A stretch of 37,435 nt of DNA from NCBI GenBank assembly GCA_011049545.1, contig DRHQ01000010.1, forward strand, positions 1-37,435, read 5' to 3'. A model generated the notes under the pieces. The model did not search any database. It was given only the letters and a program-made list of their open reading frames with translations, and had not been told where the DNA came from. Position numbers and translations under genes: made by a program. This document shows, in pieces, positions 8,307 to 16,975 of the stretch. The first letter of the stretch is position 1. The number at the start of each line of letters is the position of its first letter. Source of the DNA: Candidatus Aminicenantota bacterium. Its GTDB lineage: Bacteria > Acidobacteriota > Aminicenantia > Aminicenantales > Aminicenantaceae.

Positions 8307-8370
8307 AAGGTGGGTCTCTAAGGCTTCTTCCCTTTCCTGATCCCCCGGTAAAGAACCCAAAAGGCCCACC
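8262..8370 (+). promoter_or_regulatory. Putative attenuator: mutually exclusive RNA pairings
   Basis: Three segments can compete. A (8262-8268, ACCCACC, just before the Tyr codons) is fully complementary to B (8309-8315, GGTGGGT, just after the stop). B with the next base (8309-8316) can instead pair with C (8363-8370, GGCCCACC), 8 pairs including one G-U. A ribosome stalled on the Tyr codons would cover A and free B to pair with C; one that reaches the stop would cover B. I see no U-tract terminator after C, so the downstream step (termination, Rho or translation) is unknown. Confidence 0.5.
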
Positions 8371-8415
8371 CATCTATAAAAAAGGAAATAAAGTATCAGT
8401 ATCCAGATAAAACAA

Positions 8416-8431
8416 TTCGGCTAAGGCCGGA
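8416..8431 (+). promoter_or_regulatory. Small hairpin before the aroF ribosome binding site
   Basis: TTCGGC and GCCGGA flank a TAAG loop (six pairs, one G-U) and end 5 bases before the TAAGGAG ribosome binding site of aroF. It could affect translation start or be part of the attenuator; this is inference only. Confidence 0.35.
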
Positions 8432-8447
8432 TTAGTAAGGAGAAAAA

Positions 8448-9461
8448 ATGATCATCGTGATGAAATCAAATGTTTCGAAAGAAGAAATATCCAAAATTCT
8501 AAAGGAAGTGAAGAAATTAGGGTTTAAATCCCATCTTTCCAAAGGAGAAGAAAAAACAATCGTTGGTTTGGTTGGAAACGGAAGAGCGGTCTCTCCAGAC
8601 CATTTTCGCCCTTTTTCCGGAGTTGAAGATGTTTTTCGTGTCTCAAAACCCTTCAAACTGGCAAGCCGCGAATTCAAGCCCGATAAGAGCATAATCCGAG
8701 TTAATGGAGTAAGCGTGGGTGGAGAAGATATTATTATTATGGCAGGACCCTGTGCAGTGGAAAGCCGTGAGCAGATTTTGGAAACAGCCCTGAAAGTGAA
8801 AGAAGCAGGCGCCACCATATTAAGGGGAGGTGCTTTTAAACCCCGTTCCTCTCCTTACAGTTTTCAAGGGATGAAAGAGAAGGGTTTGGAGATACTGGCC
8901 GAGGCAAAAGAAAAGACGGGCCTTTCTATAGTTACCGAAGTTATAGCACCCGAACAGGTACCTTTAGTGGGGGAGGTAGCGGATATCCTACAAATTGGAA
9001 CCAGGAACATGCAAAACTATGCCCTTCTTGAGGCTGTAGGAAAATATAATAAGCCGGTCTTGCTAAAAAGAGGAATGATGGCCACGCTTGAGGAATTTCT
9101 GATGGCAGCTGAGTACATCCTTTCCAACGGAAATTCAAATATTATCCTCTGCGAGCGGGGAATAAGAACATTCGAAACATACACAAGGAACACCCTAGAC
9201 CTTGCCGCTGTTCCTCTCCTGAAGGAGCTTTCTCATTTGCCCGTTTGTGTTGATCCCAGCCATGCCACGGGCTCAAGGAGCCTGATTACTCCCGTATCCA
9301 AAGCAGCGGTTGCTGCAGGCGTAGATGCGCTTCTTGTGGAGGTTCATCCCCATCCAGAAAAAGCGTTAAGTGACGGGGCTCAAAGTCTTAATCCGGAAGA
9401 GTTTTGCAAGTTTATGGAAGAATTAAGACCAGTGGCCGAGGCCGTAAAAAGGGGAATATGA
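8448..9461 (+). CDS. aroF: 3-deoxy-7-phosphoheptulonate (DAHP) synthase, class I-beta
   Basis: Catalyses the first step of the shikimate pathway, condensing phosphoenolpyruvate and erythrose 4-phosphate in the cytoplasm. At 337 residues it has the usual length of the beta type with an N-terminal ferredoxin-like (FLR/ACT-like) domain at about 1-75 and a TIM barrel after that. Motifs include [31 protein letters not shown] and the late [18 protein letters not shown]. In relatives such as that of Thermotoga the N-terminal domain mediates feedback inhibition by Tyr or Phe, which would add to the Tyr-coded attenuation upstream. AAGGAG precedes the ATG. First structural gene of the operon. Confidence 0.95.
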   Translation: MIIVMKSNVSKEEISKILKEVKKLGFKSHLSKGEEKTIVGLVGNGRAVSPDHFRPFSGVEDVFRVSKPFKLASREFKPDKSIIRVNGVSVGGEDIIIMAGPCAVESREQILETALKVKEAGATILRGGAFKPRSSPYSFQGMKEKGLEILAEAKEKTGLSIVTEVIAPEQVPLVGEVADILQIGTRNMQNYALLEAVGKYNKPVLLKRGMMATLEEFLMAAEYILSNGNSNIILCERGIRTFETYTRNTLDLAAVPLLKELSHLPVCVDPSHATGSRSLITPVSKAAVAAGVDALLVEVHPHPEKALSDGAQSLNPEEFCKFMEELRPVAEAVKRGI

Positions 9462-10321
9462 TGAGAAAAAAGCTGGATGAGATGACTATCACTATAGTGG
9501 GAGTGGGCCAGATTGGTGGCTCCTTAGCCCTCGCCGTAAACGAAAACCAAATAGTTAGAAAGATTATCGGTATGGATAAAAAAGAAGTCATCGAGAAAGT
9601 CAGCGCAGAAAAAATATTTGATTCTCTTACTTTTGACCTTGAGTCAGCAGTCCGGGAAGCAGATTTTATCTTCCTTTCCGTCCCTGTTTTGACTATCCTC
9701 AGGATTCTGCCGCAAATTGTCCCGATTATGAAGGCCGGGGCAGTGCTCCTCGATTCAGGAAGCACAAAAAGAGAGATTGTCTCTTTGATGAAGATGTATC
9801 CTAAAAGGATTTTAATCGGCGGACATCCTATGGGCGGCAAGGAAAAACCTGGTTTTGGATCAGCCTCTTCTTCTCTTCTGAAAAACAAACTCTTCGCTCT
9901 CGTTTTTCCTACAGAAAAAAGCCTGGAAGGGAAAAGTGCAGTTTTAGCCCTATTGGAGAAAATCGGTGCAATTCCATTTGAAATAGATGAAGAAAAACAT
10001 GATCTCGTTGTTTCTTTGACAAGTCATCTGCCTTATGTTCTCTCTCTTTCCTTATCTTCCCTGGCTGAAGAGTTCTTCAGCAAGGATGCTATGTTTAAAA
10101 AATTCATTTCCAGTGGGTTTGCAGGAGCAACCAGGCTTTCCTTCACTCAGAGAGAAGTAGGGAAGGGAATGTTAGGGACAAATTCCTCTTTTATCATGCG
10201 GATGATCGATGAATATACGGATAGATTGAGTAGCATTAGGAGTCTTATAGAAAAAGGGAATGAAAATGAAATTGATAGGTTTCTCAGCAAAATCAACATG
10301 TTTCATTCCGAATTAGTATAG
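9461..10321 (+). CDS. tyrA: Prephenate dehydrogenase
   Basis: Oxidatively decarboxylates prephenate to 4-hydroxyphenylpyruvate, the tyrosine branch after chorismate. A Rossmann motif VGVGQIGGSLA starts about 10 residues in; SGSTK and GGHPMGGKEKPG motifs for prephenate binding follow, with the helical dimerisation domain in the second half. The chosen start gives 286 residues, placed 5 bases after AGGGGA and overlapping the aroF stop (TGATG); an adjacent ATG at 9458 is the alternative. No chorismate mutase or ACT domain is fused, and no chorismate mutase gene is in the window, so prephenate must be supplied by one encoded elsewhere. Confidence 0.92.
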   Translation: MRKKLDEMTITIVGVGQIGGSLALAVNENQIVRKIIGMDKKEVIEKVSAEKIFDSLTFDLESAVREADFIFLSVPVLTILRILPQIVPIMKAGAVLLDSGSTKREIVSLMKMYPKRILIGGHPMGGKEKPGFGSASSSLLKNKLFALVFPTEKSLEGKSAVLALLEKIGAIPFEIDEEKHDLVVSLTSHLPYVLSLSLSSLAEEFFSKDAMFKKFISSGFAGATRLSFTQREVGKGMLGTNSSFIMRMIDEYTDRLSSIRSLIEKGNENEIDRFLSKINMFHSELV

Positions 10322-10325
10322 AAAG

Positions 10326-11618
10326 ATGAAAACAAGGATCCAAAGAAGCAGAGGATTTAAAGGTGAAATACGCATTCCTGCTGATAAATCCATATCCCAT
10401 AGGGCTGCAATAATCGGATCTTTGGCCTCGGGAATGACGGAAATCAAAAATTTCAGCAGCGCTGCTGACTGCTTGGCCACGCTTAATTGCCTTCAGATGA
10501 TTGGTGTAGAGGTCAAGAAAAATAAGGAAAATGAAGTTTCCCTTATCGGAAAAAGCCTTTTTGGTTACAGGGAGCCTGAGAATACACTCGACGCGCAAAA
10601 TTCAGGTACAACAGCCAGGCTTTTGCTAGGGTTGCTTTCAGGGCAGAGCTTTTTTTCTGTCATTAACGGGGATTCGTCTCTTCAGACACGACCGATGAAA
10701 AGGGTGGTTGATCCTTTAAGAAAAATGGGAGCCCGGATTGAAGGAAGGAATGATGCCTATCATCTTCCCCTGGCTATAAAGGGGCAGAGCCTGAAAAGAA
10801 TAAAGTTTAAGCTTCCCCTGCCCAGTGCCCAGTTAAAATCAGCTGTCATTCTGGCTGGTCTTTTAAGTGAGGGAGAAACAGAAATTAATGAGCCTGTTCC
10901 CTCAAGAGACCATACAGAAAGAATGCTTGATTATTTGGGAGCAGAAATTAAGAAAGATAAGAAGGTCATTCGTGTTCAAGGAAAGAATAAGTTCAAAGCA
11001 AAAAAAATAATTGTGTCAGGAGATTTTTCTTCAGCCTGCTTCTTTGTTGCAGCTGCTCTGCTGGCTGAAGACTCTGAAATTATCATTCCAGACATCGGAA
11101 TTAATCCGACGAGAATCGGTTTCCTGAAAGCTGCAGAGCGAATGGGCGGGAATATTAAGGTTCATGAAAAGAAAGAGAGGTGTAACGAACCTCTGGCAAC
11201 TCTTTCTGTATCCTCGAGTGATTTGAAAGGAATCAAAATAAAGCCCGAAGAGATTCCTGTTTTAATCGATGAAATCCCTTTGATTGCTCTTTTGGCCACT
11301 CAAGCAAACGGAGTCACTGAGGTCCATGGTGCTTCCGAGCTACGAGTAAAGGAGAGCGATAGAATTCGGGCAATTGTGGTTAATTTCCGAAGAATGGGAG
11401 TCGATTTAGAGGAAAAAGAGGACGGATTCATCATCGAGGGTCCTCAAAGGTTGAAAGGTGCATCCGTCGAGAGTTTTGGAGACCACCGGATTGCCATGAC
11501 CATGGCTATTGCCGGGTTAGTTGCAGATGGCGAGACAGAAATCAAAGATTTTGACTGCTTTGGAATCTCTTTTCCTGATTTTTATTCACTTTTAGGGAGA
11601 TGGCAGAAGGATGGATAA
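10326..11618 (+). CDS. aroA: 3-phosphoshikimate 1-carboxyvinyltransferase (EPSP synthase)
   Basis: Transfers the enolpyruvyl group from phosphoenolpyruvate to shikimate 3-phosphate, step six of the pathway. The 430-residue length is normal. Key motifs: DKSISHRAAI (about residue 18, substrate lysine), NSGTTARLL (about 90-98), QTRPM, SRDHTERML, and RVKESDRI with the late SFGDHRIAM. The ATG lies 4 bases after the tyrA stop, and the 3' end overlaps aroE by 8 bases, so translation is probably coupled. Glyphosate sensitivity class was not determined. Confidence 0.96.
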   Translation: MKTRIQRSRGFKGEIRIPADKSISHRAAIIGSLASGMTEIKNFSSAADCLATLNCLQMIGVEVKKNKENEVSLIGKSLFGYREPENTLDAQNSGTTARLLLGLLSGQSFFSVINGDSSLQTRPMKRVVDPLRKMGARIEGRNDAYHLPLAIKGQSLKRIKFKLPLPSAQLKSAVILAGLLSEGETEINEPVPSRDHTERMLDYLGAEIKKDKKVIRVQGKNKFKAKKIIVSGDFSSACFFVAAALLAEDSEIIIPDIGINPTRIGFLKAAERMGGNIKVHEKKERCNEPLATLSVSSSDLKGIKIKPEEIPVLIDEIPLIALLATQANGVTEVHGASELRVKESDRIRAIVVNFRRMGVDLEEKEDGFIIEGPQRLKGASVESFGDHRIAMTMAIAGLVADGETEIKDFDCFGISFPDFYSLLGRWQKDG

Positions 11619-12453
11619 AAAAATCTCATTAGGCATACTGGGAGGAAAATTACGCTCAAGCCTTTCTCCATTGATGTTCGAGCATTATTTTGGAAGGTTT
11701 AAGCTGGACATCAGCTATAAGCTCTATCCAGTTGCTTCTGACATGCTCTCCTTTTTTTTGAGCAAAACTCGAACGTCCGACATAATTGGTCTTAATGTGA
11801 CCATCCCTTTCAAAGAAAAAATCATTCCCTTGCTCGATTATTTAGACCCAGAGGCAAAAATTATAGGCGCTGTAAACGTTATTCATAACAGTAAAGGAAG
11901 ACTGAAAGGCTATAACACTGATTATACTGGCTTTCTGAAGACTCTTGATAAATATGACTTTTTGAAGACAGGAAACGCTCTTGTTCTAGGGGCAGGAGGA
12001 GCCGCGCGAGGCATCATCTACGGGCTCTCCAGAATGAAATTTAAGAATATCACTTTTTTCTCCAGAAATGACGAGAAAATAAATAAAATTCTTGGTAATT
12101 TCCATTTCATCTCCGGTCTGAATGGAGAACAATGGAAGATAGAGAAAATCAAGGAAAAGATGAAGAATGCAGACATAGTCGTTAACGCTACTCCTGTTGG
12201 GATGTTTCCTTTAGAGAATAAGTCTCCTGTTGAAGTTGATTTTGCTTTGAAGAAAAAAGCCATTGTTTATGATCTAATCTACAATCCTAAAGTCACCAAA
12301 TTCTTAAAATTAGCAAAAAGTAAGGGAGCAGTCGTAGAAAACGGACTGTGGATGTTGATCTATCAAGCTCTGGAAAGCCTGAGACTCTGGATAGGAGAGG
12401 ATCTTAATGAGGAATTTTTCATCAAATCTTCCACGGAGGTGCTAAATGCTTAA
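11611..12453 (+). CDS. aroE: Shikimate dehydrogenase
   Basis: Reduces 3-dehydroshikimate to shikimate with NADPH. At 280 residues it is of normal length. The substrate domain carries GGKLRSSLSPLMFE and LNVTIPFKEK (catalytic Lys), then AVNVIHN and YNTDYTGF; the cofactor domain has the glycine-rich VLGAGGAARGI and later NATPVGMFP, YDLIYNPK and ENGLWMLIYQA. It overlaps aroA by 8 bases and aroC by 8 bases. The first glycine-rich segment reads GILGGKLRSSLSP where GxPxxxSLSP is usual, a small departure at the shikimate-binding serines, which are themselves kept. Confidence 0.95.
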   Translation: MDKKISLGILGGKLRSSLSPLMFEHYFGRFKLDISYKLYPVASDMLSFFLSKTRTSDIIGLNVTIPFKEKIIPLLDYLDPEAKIIGAVNVIHNSKGRLKGYNTDYTGFLKTLDKYDFLKTGNALVLGAGGAARGIIYGLSRMKFKNITFFSRNDEKINKILGNFHFISGLNGEQWKIEKIKEKMKNADIVVNATPVGMFPLENKSPVEVDFALKKKAIVYDLIYNPKVTKFLKLAKSKGAVVENGLWMLIYQALESLRLWIGEDLNEEFFIKSSTEVLNA

Positions 12454-13555
12454 TTATCTAAGCGCTGGTGAATCTCACGGAAAAGCTTTAATCGGAATAA
12501 TAGAAGGAATGGTTGCTGGGCTGGAGATTGATGAGCAGGAGATTAATCGAGAGTTAGGAATGAGGAAAAAAGTTTATGGTAGAGGAAAAAGGGCATTTTT
12601 TGAAGAAGATAAAATCGATATTTTATCAGGAGTAATAGAAGGGAAAACCATAGGCTCTCCTATTTGTCTGCAAATCTCTAACAAGGAGAAAAAATTTGAA
12701 AAGGAGACTGTGCCCCGGCCTGGACACGCAGACCTCCCTGGGGCTTTAAAATATGATTTTAAAAACATACATTTCGTTGCTGAAAGAGCAAGTGCAAGAG
12801 AAACTGCCATGAGAGTAGCGGTTGGTTCCATTGCCAAACAATTATTATTTGAGTTTGGAGTTGATTTTTTTTCCCATACTTTTATGATCGGAGGAATCAG
12901 ATCAAATGCAAAGTTAAGCGATTTTAATCAAAAAACAAAAAAGAAAAGGCTGGAATCAGAGATCTACTGTCTGGATAATGAAACCGCCCGGGAAATGGTA
13001 GAAAAGATTGATGAAGCAGAAAAGAAAGGCGATACTCTTGGAGGTATCTGTGAGGTCCTGGTCAAGGGGATTCCCCCGGGTATCGGTTCATATGTGCACT
13101 ATAAGCGAAGATTGGATTTTCTTCTAGGTGGCGTATTGATGAGCATCCCTTCGGTCAAAGCTGTGGAGATAGGAGAGGGTATTCAGTCAGCAAAAATGTT
13201 TGGTTCCATGTTCCATGATGCTTTAAGCTTCAAAGAAAAGATAGAAAGGAAAACAAACAACGCTGGAGGCATCGAAGGAGGTGTTTCTAACGGTGAGATG
13301 ATTATCCTCAGATTATTTATCAAGCCTGTTCCTACCATGAAAAATGCTCTTGCTTCTTTTGATATTGTTTCTAAAAAGAAACGGAATGCACCCTATATCC
13401 GTAGTGATACATGCGTTGTGCCTGCTGTAGGTATTATAGGAGAAGCAGTTTCTGCCTGGGAAATCTCATGCTCTTTCCTAGAAAAATTTGGAGGAGATAC
13501 GCTGGCTGATGTAAAAAGAAATTTCAATGTTTACAAAGATAGGCTTAAAAGGTAA
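12446..13555 (+). CDS. aroC: Chorismate synthase
   Basis: Makes chorismate from EPSP using reduced FMN, the last common step. The 369 residues begin with LSAGESHGKALIGIIEG, the signature flavin and substrate region. GRGKRAFFEEDKIDILSGV, RPGHADLPGALKY, ERASARETAMRVAVG (arginine-rich signature), GDTLGGICEV and GIEGGVSNGE follow in order. Overlaps aroE by 8 bases; a GGAGG within the end of aroE serves as ribosome binding site. FMN reductase activity (bifunctional or not) cannot be read from the sequence. Confidence 0.96.
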   Translation: MLNYLSAGESHGKALIGIIEGMVAGLEIDEQEINRELGMRKKVYGRGKRAFFEEDKIDILSGVIEGKTIGSPICLQISNKEKKFEKETVPRPGHADLPGALKYDFKNIHFVAERASARETAMRVAVGSIAKQLLFEFGVDFFSHTFMIGGIRSNAKLSDFNQKTKKKRLESEIYCLDNETAREMVEKIDEAEKKGDTLGGICEVLVKGIPPGIGSYVHYKRRLDFLLGGVLMSIPSVKAVEIGEGIQSAKMFGSMFHDALSFKEKIERKTNNAGGIEGGVSNGEMIILRLFIKPVPTMKNALASFDIVSKKKRNAPYIRSDTCVVPAVGIIGEAVSAWEISCSFLEKFGGDTLADVKRNFNVYKDRLKR

Positions 13556-13578
13556 GCCAGGGAAAGAGGAAATAAAAG

Positions 13579-15168
13579 ATGAAAATCATCCTAACTGGAA
13601 TGATGGGAGTAGGGAAGACTGTTGCAGGGAAAAAACTGGCAGAGGTGATGAACATTCCTTTCCTAGATTTGGATGAGCACATCGAAAAAAAAGCCTGTTT
13701 AAAGATTTCTGAAATTTTTTCTCGATTCGGAGAAAGCCACTTTCGTCAAATGGAAAGAGAAGCCTGTAATGAGATCTCCCGGATGAATGATGTTGTTATT
13801 GCAACAGGTGGCCAAACACTGCTCGACAAGAAAAACCTATCCGTTCTGGCATCGTCGGGGATAATCATCACTTTGCACTGTTCCCCGGAGAAAATCCTTA
13901 GCAGAATAAAAAACGATCGAGGTCAACGTCCTTTATTAGCTTCTAATTCAAAAGAGGCTCTTTACAGGATTTATAGCGAACGGGAGCCCGAGTATTTAAA
14001 ACTCCCTAATAAACTCGACGTTACCCATCTTGAGCCAGAGAATGTTGTGGAAGAAATAATGAAATTAATTAATGGAGAAGAGAGTCGTTTTGAAATGATA
14101 GTTGGTGAGAAGAGATCATCTTCTCTTATTTGCCGAGGAATAATTGATAATATCGGGCCTTTTTTGAAAAATATTTACCAAGATAAAAAAGCCTTTATCT
14201 TATCAGACACGCACGTTTTTTCTCTATATGGAAAAAGGCTCACAAGCGGACTGCATGAGGCTGATATAAAGGAGGATGTTTTTCTCCTTCCACCAGGAGA
14301 AAGACAGAAAAACCTAGCTGTTGTGAAAAAAATCTATGCCTGGCTGCAGGAAAAAAATGCCACCAGGTCCAGCCTCTTTATTTCCTTTGGTGGAGGAGTC
14401 ATCAGTGATATCGGCGGCTTTGCGGCTTCGACCTTTCATCGTGGAATGAAACTAGTGAATATCCCAACAACCTTGCTTTCTCAGGTAGACGCAAGCATCG
14501 GCGGGAAAAATGCAGTTAATATTAATGAAGCAAAAAATCAGATTGGAACATTTTATTTTCCAGAGCATGTAGTGATAGACCCTCTCTTCCTGACAACCCT
14601 GAGCCATAAACAGATGCAGGAGGGACTGATCGAAGCACTAAAAGCAGGAGTTATTGCGGATAAAGACCTTTTTCTGTTGATAAAGAATCATGTTCCGGAA
14701 ATCATGTTGAAAGATCTGAAATTGTTGGAGCAGGTTATTACGCGTGCAGTCAAGGTAAAAACAAGCGTTGTCACCCAGGACCCTTATGAAAAGAATACAA
14801 GGGCTACGCTCAACTTGGGTCATACCTTTGGGCATGCTTTGGAAGGTTCTTTCAAATACAGCCACCTTTCGCATGGGCAGGCTGTAGGATTAGGAATAAT
14901 ATGTGCTTCAAAATTGGGATTGCTGTTAAACCTGACATCTGAGTATTTTCTTCCTGAATTTAAAGAGGTGCTTACAAGGATGAAAGCTCCTACTAAGATA
15001 AAAAATATGAATGCATCCAGAATTCTCTCGCTGATGCAGTTTGATAAGAAGAGAAAAGAAGGGATAACATCATTTATCGTGCCAAAGAAAGTTGGAGAAA
15101 CATTGATTATAAAAGATGTCAATAAAAAATATATTCTTGAATCTCTTAAGGAGATTAGTCATGGCTAA
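13579..15168 (+). CDS. aroKB: Fused shikimate kinase / 3-dehydroquinate synthase
   Basis: One 529-residue chain carries two pathway enzymes. Residues 1 to about 170 are shikimate kinase: Walker A GMMGVGKT (6-13), DLDEHIE, the shikimate-binding FRQMEREA region, GGQTL and lid arginines DRGQRP. From about residue 175 to the end is dehydroquinate synthase: PGERQKN, FGGGVISDIGGFAAS nucleotide-binding glycines, PTTLLSQVDASIGGKNAVN, and metal ligands in GLIEALKAG, LGHTFGHALE and LSHGQAVG. AroK-AroB fusions are known, for example in Thermotoga. It thus covers steps two and five. Its 3' end overlaps aroQ by 8 bases. Confidence 0.94.
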   Translation: MKIILTGMMGVGKTVAGKKLAEVMNIPFLDLDEHIEKKACLKISEIFSRFGESHFRQMEREACNEISRMNDVVIATGGQTLLDKKNLSVLASSGIIITLHCSPEKILSRIKNDRGQRPLLASNSKEALYRIYSEREPEYLKLPNKLDVTHLEPENVVEEIMKLINGEESRFEMIVGEKRSSSLICRGIIDNIGPFLKNIYQDKKAFILSDTHVFSLYGKRLTSGLHEADIKEDVFLLPPGERQKNLAVVKKIYAWLQEKNATRSSLFISFGGGVISDIGGFAASTFHRGMKLVNIPTTLLSQVDASIGGKNAVNINEAKNQIGTFYFPEHVVIDPLFLTTLSHKQMQEGLIEALKAGVIADKDLFLLIKNHVPEIMLKDLKLLEQVITRAVKVKTSVVTQDPYEKNTRATLNLGHTFGHALEGSFKYSHLSHGQAVGLGIICASKLGLLLNLTSEYFLPEFKEVLTRMKAPTKIKNMNASRILSLMQFDKKRKEGITSFIVPKKVGETLIIKDVNKKYILESLKEISHG

Positions 15169-15598
15169 AAAAATCCTGGTTATCAACGGGCCGAATCTTA
15201 ATCTTTTAGGTGAGAGGGAACCCGAAATCTACGGAAAAATGTCATTAACTGAGATTAATTCGAAACTTAAGGAGTTTGCCCGGAAGAAAGGAGCGGACAT
15301 AGAATTTTATCAGTCGAATTTTGAAGGTGAAATCGTAGAGAAAATACAGAAGACTAAAGGGAAATTTGATGGAATCATCATCAATCCAGCTGCATTGAGC
15401 CATACTTCATTTTCCATTCTGGATGCTCTCAAAGCAGTGGATATTCCCAGCATTGAAGTTCATCTTACCAATATATTCAGCCGGGAGGAGTTTCGGAAAA
15501 ACACTGTTACAGCCTCTGGTTGCGGCGGCATCGTATCAGGCTTCGGATGGAGGAGCTATCTCTATGGTTTATTTGAACTGCTTGACAAGCTATCATAA
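15161..15598 (+). CDS. aroQ: 3-dehydroquinate dehydratase, type II
   Basis: Dehydrates 3-dehydroquinate to 3-dehydroshikimate, step three. The start at 15161 (MAKKILVINGPNLNLLG) gives 145 residues, the family size; a longer in-frame frame from 15116 is rejected because AAGGAG lies just before 15161 and homologues begin there. Motifs: GPNLNLLGEREPEIYG with the catalytic Tyr, QSNFEGEIV, IINPAALSHTS, and EVHLTNIFSREEFR with the catalytic His. It overlaps the aroKB stop by 8 bases and closes the operon. Confidence 0.96.
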   Translation: MAKKILVINGPNLNLLGEREPEIYGKMSLTEINSKLKEFARKKGADIEFYQSNFEGEIVEKIQKTKGKFDGIIINPAALSHTSFSILDALKAVDIPSIEVHLTNIFSREEFRKNTVTASGCGGIVSGFGWRSYLYGLFELLDKLS

Positions 15599-15659
15599 TC
15601 GACATAATTAGAATCAGCTCTGGGAAAAAGAGCAGACAGAAATAAAAAGGGACATGCCT

Positions 15660-15678
15660 CATTTTCTGCCTGAAAATG
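15660..15678. other. Hairpin after the aro operon
   Basis: CATTTTC and GAAAATG flank a 5-base loop, 62 bases past the aroQ stop. It is not followed by a clean T-run, so calling it a terminator is uncertain. Confidence 0.3.
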
Positions 15679-15692
15679 TCATCTTTCTTACA

Positions 15693-15713
15693 AAATGGAG
15701 CCTGGCCCCATTT
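15693..15713. repeat. ATGGAGCC/GGCCCCAT palindrome
   Basis: Ten-base arms around one T, with one mismatch. The same element occurs at 21279-21299 (perfect) and 34324-34344. All three lie between genes. Confidence 0.75.
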
Positions 15714-15834
15714 ATTCGATTTCCCAATACCTTCTCAAATAATCCAAAGAGAAATGCTTAGATTTTGACTAAAAAGGTAGAAATTTCGGCTTTATTTTGG
15801 TACTATTCTGGAAAAATAAAAGCAAGGAGCGACA

Positions 15835-16440
15835 GTGATTAGAACGTTATTAGCGATTCTCAATTTCCTTTCGGCGCTGGAGTCTCGTATTGCTGATAAG
15901 CTGGGAGAAGCAACCGCTATAATCTTCCATTTTTTCGTTTTCTGGATGTCTCCTATAATCCTCCTTTATCTCCCTTCGAAGATTTCCACTGCAATCGGTA
16001 TATTCATAGCAATGTTTTATGTTTTTGTTCTGGCCGGAGACGTGTTTTTCTCAGTTTTTGGTCATGAAAAGTTGGAAAAGAAAAGAGGCATGATTGATAT
16101 TATAAGTGTTCATGAGATGAGAGAAGAAATAATCAGTGCGTTGGTTAAGTATCTAGGTGGGATCATAAGTTTTGCCACTATTTATAACGGGCTTCAACAG
16201 CTGACTCAGGGAAAAGCTTTTATTATTTCTCATCCTGCTCCTATTCCTTATTTTGACCTTCTTTATTTTAGCCTGGTTACCATCACAACTGTGGGCTATG
16301 GCGATATACAACCTGGCATTTGGATTTCCAAGCTATTTGTTGGTTCAGAGATATTGTTTGGAGTTGGATTTGCTCTTCTTCTTATTACTATGCTTATTGC
16401 TGTCTATATTGATATTCAGCGGAAAAAGAAATATAAATAA
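15835..16440 (+). CDS. Two-pore-helix type potassium channel family protein
   Basis: A 201-residue membrane protein with hydrophobic segments at about residues 22-45, 50-70 and 100-125, then a pore region with the potassium filter TTVGYGD at about 151-157 and a final membrane helix. The filter is canonical, so K+ selectivity is likely. No RCK/TrkA-N or cyclic-nucleotide domain is attached, so gating is unknown. The start is a GTG at 15835 preceded by AAGGAG. It is followed at 36 bases by an FHA gene on the same strand, possibly co-transcribed. Confidence 0.88.
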   Translation: MIRTLLAILNFLSALESRIADKLGEATAIIFHFFVFWMSPIILLYLPSKISTAIGIFIAMFYVFVLAGDVFFSVFGHEKLEKKRGMIDIISVHEMREEIISALVKYLGGIISFATIYNGLQQLTQGKAFIISHPAPIPYFDLLYFSLVTITTVGYGDIQPGIWISKLFVGSEILFGVGFALLLITMLIAVYIDIQRKKKYK

Positions 16441-16476
16441 TATGTAATAAAGAATAAAAAAGGAATGGTATAAATT

Positions 16477-16917
16477 ATGGTTATTTTCCGAAAGAAAAGT
16501 GAGACTGACGATTCAAAAAGGGTTGTTCAATTGACTATAGTTCAAGGAAACAATGATACAGATGATAATCCGGGTAAAGTTTTTAATATTCATCCTGGAA
16601 ATAATTTAATAGGAAGGGATTCTTTTTGTGAAGTTGTCCTCAACTCAGGGACTGTTTCCAGAAGACATGCCAATCTAAAAGTGAGTTACGATAAAAAGAA
16701 ATTTACCGTTATTGATCTCGGAAGTGCAAATGGAATTATTATCAAACCTTCGACAGTTCTAAAAAAAGCAAAGATGTTAATTAAATCCGGAGATGAAATC
16801 CAGGTAGGCGAGATACTGCTTAAGTTATTAGCTATAGATCAGGACGAAGCTCATCAGACCGAGGCTATAGACGTTAAGGATTTGTTGAAACAGCTAAAAG
16901 ATAAGGATCAAAATTAA
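16477..16917 (+). CDS. FHA domain protein
   Basis: A 146-residue cytoplasmic protein consisting mostly of one forkhead-associated domain at about residues 20-110. The phosphothreonine-binding signature is present: IGRD, then VSRRHANL and LGSANGI. FHA domains bind phosphothreonine on partner proteins of Ser/Thr kinases; no kinase gene is in the window. The C-terminus is a charged tail ending in Lys and Asp residues. It sits between the K+ channel and the RND adaptor genes; a signalling link to the channel is speculation. Confidence 0.9.
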   Translation: MVIFRKKSETDDSKRVVQLTIVQGNNDTDDNPGKVFNIHPGNNLIGRDSFCEVVLNSGTVSRRHANLKVSYDKKKFTVIDLGSANGIIIKPSTVLKKAKMLIKSGDEIQVGEILLKLLAIDQDEAHQTEAIDVKDLLKQLKDKDQN

Positions 16918-16975
16918 AGACAACCAACCTATTCATTCCTTTGTAACATTTTTTAGACTAAATGGAGGATTGTGT

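Noticed and set aside
9404-9460. Longer N-terminus for prephenate dehydrogenase
   Set aside because: It would overlap aroF by over 50 bases, while an ATG with a ribosome binding site sits at 9461 right before the Rossmann motif.
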